Source: SIG607 sp045655165 (GTDB lineage: Bacteria; Bacillota; Clostridia; Oscillospirales; Acutalibacteraceae). Taken from it: a DNA stretch of 43,402 nucleotides. The translations under genes and the position numbers were made by a program. Location of the stretch: assembly GCA_045655165.1 (NCBI GenBank), contig JAZOOT010000059.1, positions 1 to 43,402 of the forward strand. The letters are read 5' to 3'. Shown here in pieces: positions 1 through 5,760 of the stretch. Every line of letters starts with the position of its first letter. Positions within the stretch are counted from its first letter, which is position 1. The notes under the pieces were generated by a model. It had not been told where the DNA came from and made no database searches. It was given only the letters and a program-made list of their open reading frames with translations.

Positions 1-157
1 GAATAAGGCAATTAAAGAGAGTAACACTTGGAAACCCGATATTCACTATGTAAGTCATACAAACGCATTTGACAAGTCGGATCGTAGCCATGTCGTTCTG
101 TGAGCCAAGGAGTTGAACTGGTGTATTGTCTTCCTAAGACCGCTTGGCCTCCGACTT
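1..157. other. Library adapter chimera at contig end (not genomic)
   Basis: Bases 74-115 match the DNBSEQ/MGI read-2 adapter (AAGTCGGATCG...) and 126-157 are the reverse complement of the read-1 adapter (AAGTCGGAGGCC...). The 10 nt at 116-125 sit exactly where that adapter carries its sample barcode. Bases 1-74 are an exact copy of 158-231. This is what a short insert read through a rolling-circle template gives: insert, adapter, insert. The 9-bp inverted repeat 73-81/150-158 is the adapter's own complementary ends plus one flanking base on each side. Real genomic sequence should be taken to start at about 158. The adapter match is recalled knowledge; the duplication is seen directly. Confidence 0.95.
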
Positions 158-845
158 GAATAAGGCAATTAAAGAGAGTAACACTTGGAAACCCGATATT
201 CACTATGTAAGTCATACAAACGCATTTGACAGCAAAGTAAAAGGGTATAGACCGATGATATATCCGCACAACAACGCTGATGGTGAAAAACTTGCGGAAA
301 TAATTATTAAATATCGTAAGGAAATTTATAATGAACCGATTTCCTTAATTCGCACAAGTGAATGGGCAGAATTAAGAGAGACCAATGCACTTGCATATTA
401 TGAAGAACATATTTTTCACGATAATTACGAAGACGCTAAATGGTTCCACCATAATCTTCGCGCTATTGCAAGACAAACTTGCAAAGCATTTTGTGAGTAC
501 TTTGGTGTGACTTACGTTGAACCTTATGAAGATAAACCACAGGTTACATACAAGGTTCGTAAATCTTGGGAAGACGCAAAGAGCCAAGTCGGTGCTTATA
601 AGATATTGCAGAATGCTATAGCCAAGGCACAAGAAACTAAATGCAATGTATATGATAGTAACGGCGAAACGGTTTGGGTTTATATAACCAATGAAATCGA
701 ACCGTCTAAAGAAGATAACGTTTCACCAGAGGAGGATATTACAAATGAAGAAAATACTTCCATAAACCAAGATGCAAATATCATTATTGAATTTATAAAG
801 TTTATTGTAAAACTAATTAAATCCATTTGGACCAAGGAAGAATGA
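158..845 (+). CDS. N-acetylmuramoyl-L-alanine amidase (phage endolysin type), 5'-truncated
   Basis: This is the C-terminal part of an Amidase_3-family cell-wall hydrolase that cuts the bond between N-acetylmuramic acid and the stem peptide. The segment VSHTNA carries the second zinc-binding His; YYEEHIFHDNYEDA matches the region of the catalytic Glu. The N-terminal third with the first zinc His and Glu lies beyond the contig end. After the catalytic domain comes a SPOR-like wall-binding region (YKVRKSWEDAKSQVGAY), an acidic Ser/Asn-rich linker and a hydrophobic/basic tail (IIIEFIKFIVKLIKSIW). An apparent TTG start at 144 lies inside adapter sequence and is false; the genuine reading frame begins at 159 (AAT). 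Prophages usually carry such a gene near one end, which fits its place before a tRNA gene. Confidence 0.85.
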
Positions 846-993
846 ATTGGCATTTATAAAACATGTCGGTAAATATTTGATTCAAAATATGATAAAATTC
901 GTTAAAAACTAACAGCCGATTTCGTTAAACTTCGCGTAGAAAATAAAATATAATATTAGGAACTGTAATATACCAAAGAAGAGTGAAGCTAAT

Positions 994-1674
994 ATGAAAA
1001 TTTGGAAAAAATTGTTGAAAAGTGTATTTAATTGTGATAATATAATTACGCAGGAGTATACGGAAAGGGAAATTGGTATGTATCAAAGTCAAGTAGGATA
1101 TCAAGAAGCTATTAAGGAAAATGAGCAAAATATCAAAGTTTCTAATTTATATGGATTGAATCCAGATGATTTATTGGCCATTACAAATCAAACGGACAAA
1201 TACCCTGTTAATTTAAAATTAATCTTACAACACTTTAATATCTCTGCATTACCATTAGATTTAGATATGATTAAAAAAGATTTAAGTGATGATTATAAAG
1301 ACATAGAAATATTAGGCGCTTTGGTTAGTAACGGCTCTGATTCCGCCATCTTTTATAACAAAAAAACCTTAAAAGAGGGACATCGGTATAGATTTACTAT
1401 TGCCCATGAACTTGCTCATGCATGTTTAAATGGTCAGGCAAATCATATCGAATTTAGAATTAAAGGCATTCCTGATGACAAAAATGAAATTACCGCAAAT
1501 ACATTCGCTGGAGCATTATTAATTCCGGAAAACACATTGAAGATAGTTTTATCTAAATTGATATTGCCAACTGTTAAAAATCTCTCTGAAATATTTGAGG
1601 TTTCCGAAAATGTAATGAGAGCACGACTTAGCCATTTAAATATTGAATCAAAAATTTTTGGTTTTAATATTTAA
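994..1674 (+). CDS. ImmA/IrrE-family metallo-endopeptidase
   Basis: The protein contains the zinc-protease motif AHELAHACL (HExxH) with a downstream E in KNEITANTFAGALLIP, the standard arrangement of the ImmA/IrrE (DUF955) family. Known members cleave phage or mobile-element repressors, or activate stress responses. The N-terminal ~100 residues are not typical and no helix-turn-helix is obvious. The ATG at 994 is preceded by a GAAGAG-like site; a second start at 1078 (MYQSQVG) is possible. It follows the amidase gene and lies 20 bp before a small membrane-protein gene, so the two may be co-transcribed. A TATAAT-like -10 lies at 949-954 with a poor -35. No XRE-type repressor, the usual partner, is visible in this window; it may lie off the contig. 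The target is unknown. Confidence 0.85.
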   Translation: MKIWKKLLKSVFNCDNIITQEYTEREIGMYQSQVGYQEAIKENEQNIKVSNLYGLNPDDLLAITNQTDKYPVNLKLILQHFNISALPLDLDMIKKDLSDDYKDIEILGALVSNGSDSAIFYNKKTLKEGHRYRFTIAHELAHACLNGQANHIEFRIKGIPDDKNEITANTFAGALLIPENTLKIVLSKLILPTVKNLSEIFEVSENVMRARLSHLNIESKIFGFNI

Positions 1675-1694
1675 TATTAATTGAGGTATAATCA

Positions 1695-2147
1695 ATGTCT
1701 GACGATTCACAAAAATATTCTAAAGCATTTGAAGAAATATTCAATCAATTATCTAAGTCAATTCCTAATAATATTAAAGTTAATATTCCTGACATTAAAG
1801 AAATATCTGATAAAAAAGTTGAAGAATTTAACGATGAATTAAAAAATCAGGTTATAAAGTCATTTGTAAAAGGCGAGAACCAACGACTTTCTCTACAAAA
1901 ACCTATTTCAAATTGGATTTTCATCATATTTAGCGTTCAGCTTGTTGTTTTTAATTTTATAATTTTTTACTTAATTCTTAGATATTTGCCGAATTCAAAC
2001 GCGGAAACGTTGAAACTTTTATTAGGGTTTTTAAAATATTATATTGGCGCAGTTGTGGTGGAAATCATAGGATTTATCTCAATTGTTCTTAAAAGCACAT
2101 TCTCATTTAACACTAATAAAATTGTTGAAAATATTTTCAAAAAATAA
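1695..2147 (+). CDS. Small two-helix membrane protein of unknown function
   Basis: The product has 150 residues and no family I recognise. Residues ~1-72 are soluble, charged and probably helical (EEFNDELKNQVIKSFVKGE). They are followed by two membrane segments at ~73-96 (WIFIIFSVQLVVFNFIIFY...) and ~107-131 (LKYYIGAVVVEIIGFISIV), and a short basic tail. A site TTGAGG stands 8 bp before the ATG. It starts 20 bp after the ImmA-type peptidase and is followed by two terminators, so it ends this transcription unit. Its place between a lysis gene and the attachment-side tRNA is where prophages often carry accessory (moron) genes. It could be a membrane effector, a superinfection-exclusion protein or a substrate of the peptidase; these are guesses. 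Confidence 0.6.
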   Translation: MSDDSQKYSKAFEEIFNQLSKSIPNNIKVNIPDIKEISDKKVEEFNDELKNQVIKSFVKGENQRLSLQKPISNWIFIIFSVQLVVFNFIIFYLILRYLPNSNAETLKLLLGFLKYYIGAVVVEIIGFISIVLKSTFSFNTNKIVENIFKK

Positions 2148-2152
2148 ATAAA

Positions 2153-2180
2153 AGGCAGCTTATTGCAAGCTGTCTTTCTT
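2153..2180 (+). terminator. Rho-independent terminator
   Basis: Stem 2153-2161 / 2167-2175 (one G-T wobble) with a 5-nt loop, followed by a T-rich run. It stands just after the stop of the two-helix membrane protein at 2147. Confidence 0.75.
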
Positions 2181-2228
2181 ATTATCGCCTATACTTACAA
2201 CCATAGCAAAAATCCTAAAATAAAAAGG

Positions 2229-2261
2229 CCTCGTTACTTAATAAACGGTAACGAGGTTTTT
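2229..2261 (+). terminator. Second strong terminator
   Basis: Perfect 9-bp stem CCTCGTTAC/GTAACGAGG (2229-2237 / 2248-2256) followed by TTTTT. The left side is preceded by AAAAA, so it could also work on the minus strand. A terminator pair here insulates the element from the tRNA side. Confidence 0.85.
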
Positions 2262-2269
2262 GTGTTGGA

Positions 2270-2303
2270 TTTCGTGTGAATTTTCGTGAGCATTTCGTGA
2301 GCA
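2270..2303. repeat. Three 11-bp direct repeats near tRNA-fMet
   Basis: TTTCGTGAGCA occurs twice head to tail (2282-2292, 2293-2303), with a degenerate copy TTTCGTGTGAA at 2270-2280. The spacing is close to one helical turn. The position, about 110 bp from the 3' end of a tRNA gene and next to phage-type genes, is that expected of arm-type binding sites of a tyrosine integrase or of an excisionase. The rest of 2304-2409 holds only A+T-rich sequence and no gene. Confidence 0.6.
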
Positions 2304-2409
2304 ATTTGATATATTTTTTAAAGATATATATATCAAAAATTAAGCATATGAAATTGGCTCAAAACCGCATAAATAAAGGGAAAACCGCTATTTAAACGAT
2401 TTTCCCATT

Positions 2410-2485
<76 letters not shown>

Positions 2486-2508
2486 ATATTTAATTTTGGC
2501 ATAAAGTT

Positions 2509-2536
2509 ATTATAACACATTATTTTTAAAAAGCAA
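2509..2536 (-). promoter_or_regulatory. Probable tRNA-fMet promoter
   Basis: A perfect TATAAT on the minus strand at 2509-2514 lies 24 bp upstream of the tRNA 5' end. The best -35 at 16-bp spacing is TTGCTT (2531-2536), which is weak. Confidence 0.5.
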
Positions 2537-2592
2537 GTGTTTTTTTAAAAAAGAAAAATTTGTTTATTTAACCCGACAAAATTCGGCTTAAC

Positions 2593-2621
2593 TTGACAAA
2601 AATTTATGGTAGTGGTAAAAT
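2593..2621 (+). promoter_or_regulatory. Sigma-A promoter of rnfC-rnfD pair
   Basis: TTGACA (2593-2598), a 17-bp spacer and TAAAAT (2616-2621) give a near-consensus promoter. A TTG in the -35 box could be mistaken for an in-frame start codon of the next gene; the promoter argues against that. Confidence 0.85.
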
Positions 2622-2630
2622 TTTATTAGT

Positions 2631-2660
2631 GGCAGAAACGCTTTCTGCCTTTTTCTTTTT
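2631..2660 (+). terminator. Terminator-like hairpin at the 5' end of the rnfC transcript
   Basis: Perfect 8-bp stem GGCAGAAA/TTTCTGCC (2631-2638 / 2642-2649) with a 3-nt loop and a run TTTTTTCTTTTT. It begins within a few bases of the expected transcription start (~2628) and lies before the ribosome-binding site. It could be an attenuator, a 5' stabilising hairpin, or a terminator of transcription arriving from the left. Confidence 0.6.
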
Positions 2661-2682
2661 AATTATAAAAGGGGATATTAAG

Positions 2683-3981
2683 GTGAAATACAACGAGTTT
2701 TTAGATTTTCAAAAAGCCAGTTCAGGCAAAGACGTTATTTTTCCTGCCAATTCGCAATCGGCTTTACTGCCAAGCGCAGTTATGCGTTCTGTTAGCAGCG
2801 TAAAAATTTTTTTGGGTGAACAAAAGGGGCTTTCGCTATTGGTTAAAAAGGGAAGCCGTGTTAATATTGGCACCCTTATTGCAAGCGGTGATGATTTACC
2901 TATATATTCAAGCATTAGCGGTAAGGTGGTTTCTGCCAAAAAAGGTGACGGTTTTGTTTGCATTGAGCCGGATGGTGAGCAAAAAACCGATGAAACCCTT
3001 AAAAAACCGCGTATTTCTTCGGCAAAGGCACTTAATAAGGCATTTAAAGACTGCGGACTGCCTGTTTGTGAAAAACTTGCTTCGGCAGATACCCTTATTA
3101 TTAACTGCTGTGAAAAAGACCCTGTAATATCGGCAAACCAACTTTGCGCAACCGAAGATTACGATGATATTTTTAAGGCAGTTTATTTGCTTAAAAAGTA
3201 TTTGAGCTTTAAAAACATAATTTTTGCGATGAGTGGAAACCAAAAAAATGTGCTTTATCGCTTTACCGAAATTATTGGCAACAATAAAGACAAATATGAA
3301 AATGTGCGTGTTATGTGGCTTACTTCGTTTGTACCTGTCGGAAACGAAGATTTACTTTCTTTTTATGTTCTTGGTAAGGAAAAGGAGAATACCGAATTTT
3401 TAATACTTCCGATTCAAACGGTTGCAAAACTTGGCAATTACATAAAAACGGGAATACCGCTTGTAAGCAAACGCATAACGGTTGACGGAATTGTGAACAC
3501 TCCGCAAAACGTTATTGTTCCAATAGGCGCGCCAATAGCCGAAGTGTTTGAGTTTTGCGGTGGATTAACCGATATTCCATCTGCTGTTTCTCTTGGAGGA
3601 GCGCTAAGCAAAGAAACTTTTTGTGCAGACAACTGTTTTGTGCAAAGCAATACCGACTGTGCTTTTGTACAAGGGGTTACCGCTGTTAGTGAACCAACTG
3701 CTTGCATTGGCTGCGGCCGCTGTGCCGATTATTGCCCAATTAAACTTTACCCATTTGAAATTGAAGATGCGGTATTAAAGGAAAATTACAAAAAATTAAG
3801 CAAACAAAACACCGAAAAATGTGTTGAGTGCGGTGTTTGCGGTTACGTTTGTCCTGCCGCGCGTCCGCTTCTTTCGGCAATTTGCGAGGGCAGGGAAATG
3901 CTTAAAAACTGTGAGCCGACCGAAGAAAAGAAGTTTAATTTTTTAAAATTCTTTAAAAATGGAGAGAAGCAAAATGGATAA
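2683..3981 (+). CDS. RnfC-like electron-transport subunit (divergent)
   Basis: The 432-residue protein resembles RnfC, the peripheral iron-sulfur subunit of the Rnf ferredoxin:NAD+ complex. It has an N-terminal barrel-sandwich domain (VKKGSRVNIGTLIA...SGKVVS), a middle domain with ADTLIINCCEKDP, and two [4Fe-4S] motifs at C341-C344-C347-C351 and C380-C383-C386-C390. The glycine-rich GGAGFPT-like loop expected just before the ADTLIIN segment, which belongs to the flavin/NADH-binding fold, is replaced by DCGLPVCEKL (~123-132). The GTG start at 2683 has AAAAGGGGA 8 bp upstream; a longer TTG-start reading would begin inside the promoter. The gene overlaps the RnfD-like gene by 8 bp. No rnfG, E, A or B is in the window. 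Family placement is good; activity as true RnfC is doubtful. Confidence 0.8.
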   Translation: MKYNEFLDFQKASSGKDVIFPANSQSALLPSAVMRSVSSVKIFLGEQKGLSLLVKKGSRVNIGTLIASGDDLPIYSSISGKVVSAKKGDGFVCIEPDGEQKTDETLKKPRISSAKALNKAFKDCGLPVCEKLASADTLIINCCEKDPVISANQLCATEDYDDIFKAVYLLKKYLSFKNIIFAMSGNQKNVLYRFTEIIGNNKDKYENVRVMWLTSFVPVGNEDLLSFYVLGKEKENTEFLILPIQTVAKLGNYIKTGIPLVSKRITVDGIVNTPQNVIVPIGAPIAEVFEFCGGLTDIPSAVSLGGALSKETFCADNCFVQSNTDCAFVQGVTAVSEPTACIGCGRCADYCPIKLYPFEIEDAVLKENYKKLSKQNTEKCVECGVCGYVCPAARPLLSAICEGREMLKNCEPTEEKKFNFLKFFKNGEKQNG

Positions 3982-4858
3982 AATGATAATGGATTCATCC
4001 CTTGGCTTTCGCGGGAAAGACACAACAAGAAATATAATGTTTGATGTTTTAATTGCCTTGGCACCCGCCACCGTTTTTGGCGTGGTTATGTTTGGCGCAT
4101 ACAGTTTGCTTGTTGTTTTACTTTCGGTTGTGTGCTGTGTTGGTTTTGAATATTTGTGGCGCCTTGTTTTTGGGCTTGAAAATTCTATAACCGATTTATC
4201 CGCGGCGGTAACAGGCCTTTTAATCTCTCTTGTTATGCCTCCAAGAATTCCTTTGTGGATGGTGGTAATTGCCTCTTTTGTTGCCGTGATAGTTATAAAA
4301 CAGGCATTTGGCGGGCTTGGTAAAAATATGTTAAACCCCGCAGTTTTTGCTAAATGTGTGCTTTTGGTGGCATTCCCAAAACAAATGGCAAGTTTTATTG
4401 AACCGTTTGGTGATGCCGTTTTAACTGGCGGCAGTGGTTCTGCCGGAATAAAAGAATTGATTTTTGGCACACACTACGGGTGCATTGGCGAAACTTCGGC
4501 ACTTTTATTACTGTGCGGTGCGCTTTACTTGGTTGTACGCGGTGTTATTAACCCCATAATTCCGTTTTCGTTCATTGCCAGCAAAGCATTGCTTAGTTTT
4601 GCTTTTGGCGGTAAAGGCGCGATTTCTTCGGTTTTTATGGGCGGTTTAATTATTGCCGCATTCTTTATGGCAACCGATTACACAACAACCCCAAAAACCA
4701 AACGCGGAAAGTTAATTTTTGGCGTTTTATGCGGTGTAATTAGTTTTGTTATAAGCAAATTTTTTAAAGCCGAGGGCGTGTATATTGCAATAATTATAAT
4801 GAATTTGTTTGTACCGCTGATTGATAAATATATTCGCCGTAAACCCTTTAATATGTAA
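3974..4858 (+). CDS. RnfD/NqrB-family membrane subunit (divergent)
   Basis: This 294-residue polytopic membrane protein (about 9-10 helices) matches RnfD: DVLIALAPA near the N-terminus, GLGKNMLNPAVFAKC in the middle and FMATDYTTTP near residues 230-239. In RnfD, FMN is attached to a Thr in an [ST]GAT-type motif of a DAVxxATPL-like stretch. Here that position reads DAVLTGGSGSAGI (~147-159), so the Ala and the acceptor Thr are changed; a Ser (TGGS) remains as a possible acceptor. The ATG at 3974 is chosen because GGAGAG lies 7 bp upstream; an ATG at 3959 lies before that site. It overlaps the RnfC-like gene by 8 bp and is followed by a terminator, so the pair forms a two-gene unit. Confidence 0.82.
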   Translation: MDKMIMDSSLGFRGKDTTRNIMFDVLIALAPATVFGVVMFGAYSLLVVLLSVVCCVGFEYLWRLVFGLENSITDLSAAVTGLLISLVMPPRIPLWMVVIASFVAVIVIKQAFGGLGKNMLNPAVFAKCVLLVAFPKQMASFIEPFGDAVLTGGSGSAGIKELIFGTHYGCIGETSALLLLCGALYLVVRGVINPIIPFSFIASKALLSFAFGGKGAISSVFMGGLIIAAFFMATDYTTTPKTKRGKLIFGVLCGVISFVISKFFKAEGVYIAIIIMNLFVPLIDKYIRRKPFNM

Positions 4859-4860
4859 TA

Positions 4861-4890
4861 AAAAATGCCACGAAAATCGTGGCATTTTTT
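4861..4890. terminator. Bidirectional terminator
   Basis: AAAAATGCCACGA/TCGTGGCATTTTT hairpin with a tight AAA loop between convergent rnfD and yfbR; A-run on one side and T-run on the other serve both strands. Confidence 0.9.
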
Positions 4891-4893
4891 TAT

Positions 4894-5475
4894 TTACGGT
4901 AATTGGTTTTGTTTATCTAGCGGAAGCGAATAACTGTCTAAAAATTCGCTTGCAAAAATGTTGGCTTCTTCCAATCCGCAATTTTTAACCTTTAGGAGAA
5001 GTCCTTCTTTTGCAGCAGCAAATTCCTTATTGCCCATAGAAGTTTCTTCAATACACTTAATAAGCGCCGAAATTTTATCGGCTGCCTTAATAATTGCGCG
5101 GGTGTCACTGTCGGTATTATAAAACGGCGCAATTTCTTCTTTTAAATCATTTGGCAACATTGAAATTAACTTTTCTTCGGCAATTGCTTCAACCTTTTTG
5201 TACGCCTCTTTGATTTCGGGGTTGCAATATTTAACAGGGGTGGGTAAATCGCCGGTAAGAATTTCACTTGTGTCGTGAAAAAGTGCCGCAGTAGCGCAAA
5301 GGTTGGCATCATAATTTTTGCCTAAACGCTTGTTGCCAATAACGGCTAATGCGTGGGCAATAAGGGCAACTTCAAAACTGTGTTCGCTTAAAGATTCCTG
5401 CGTGGTGTTTCGCATAAGGCCCCAACGGTAAATATTTTTCATTCTTGATAAAAATGCGTAAAAATCACTTGCCAT
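4894..5475 (-). CDS. yfbR: 5'-deoxynucleotidase YfbR (HD domain)
   Basis: The 193-residue protein follows E. coli YfbR closely: FYAFLSRMKNIYRWGLMRN, then SEHSFEVALIAHAL, FHDTSEILTGDLPTPVKY and a late KAADKISALIKCIEE. The H..HD..D metal ligands are present. YfbR dephosphorylates deoxyribonucleoside 5'-monophosphates in the cytosol. The start is placed at 5475 (MASDFYAF) because AAGGAGATGA stands just upstream; a longer reading to 5544 would run into the promoter. It is a single-gene unit between its own promoter and the shared terminator. Confidence 0.93.
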   Translation of the reverse strand: MASDFYAFLSRMKNIYRWGLMRNTTQESLSEHSFEVALIAHALAVIGNKRLGKNYDANLCATAALFHDTSEILTGDLPTPVKYCNPEIKEAYKKVEAIAEEKLISMLPNDLKEEIAPFYNTDSDTRAIIKAADKISALIKCIEETSMGNKEFAAAKEGLLLKVKNCGLEEANIFASEFLDSYSLPLDKQNQLP

Positions 5476-5500
5476 AAAAATCATCTCCTTGTGCTTGAAT

Positions 5501-5529
5501 ATTGTAACACAGTTTGATATAATGGTCAA
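5501..5529 (-). promoter_or_regulatory. yfbR promoter
   Basis: Minus strand TTGACC (5524-5529), 17-bp spacer, TACAAT (5501-5506). The -35 box lies inside the left arm of the multi-hairpin element that starts at 5521. Confidence 0.8.
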
Positions 5530-5715
5530 GGATAGTCGCAACATATATGTTGCGACATAAAATCTTTGATTTTATAACAAATTTTCAAGAAAATTTGTCC
5601 TTAACCATTGCGATGAGTGTTGTGCAAAATCAAATTATATGATTTGATTTTGCCAAAGCCACTTAAAAAGTGGCTTTGTGAAACGCTTTTTAGCGTTTCG
5701 CCTAACAACAATCAT
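5521..5715. repeat. Compact array of six hairpins in two cloverleaves
   Basis: Perfect hairpins: H1 5535-5556 (GTCGCAACATA palindrome), H2 5557-5575, H3 5578-5597, H4 5625-5652, H5 5654-5678 and H6 5680-5699, with arms of 8 to 11 bp. Stem A (5521-5532 with 5598-5609, one mismatch in 12) encloses H1-H3. Stem B (5613-5623 with 5705-5715, one mismatch in 11) encloses H4-H6. Only a few bases are left unpaired in 195. It contains no gene and sits between the yfbR promoter and yfhO. A TATAAT at 5716-5721, directly after the element, may be part of the yfhO promoter. It could be a mobile palindromic repeat or a structured RNA. Confidence 0.85.
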
Positions 5716-5760
5716 TATAATATTCAATGTTAAATAATAAAAAGGGGATACATAAAGTTT

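Noticed and set aside
74..157. A small mobile or structured element (tRNA-like, attC-like or MITE with 9-bp inverted ends) flanked by 74-bp direct repeats
   Set aside because: The sequence is that of the DNBSEQ/MGI library adapter with barcode; both inverted ends and inner hairpins are adapter features, and the direct repeat is the duplicated insert.
144..158. TTG start codon giving a complete amidase of 233 residues
   Set aside because: The codon lies in adapter sequence and has no ribosome-binding site; the protein lacks the N-terminal part of the amidase fold, so the gene is truncated by the contig end.
2593..2682. N-terminal extension of the RnfC-like protein from a TTG
   Set aside because: The TTG is part of a consensus -35 box and the extension would cover the -10, start site and a terminator hairpin; GTG 2683 has a proper ribosome-binding site.
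5521..5715. CRISPR array
   Set aside because: The six hairpins differ in sequence and have no constant repeat or spacer pattern; no cas genes are present.
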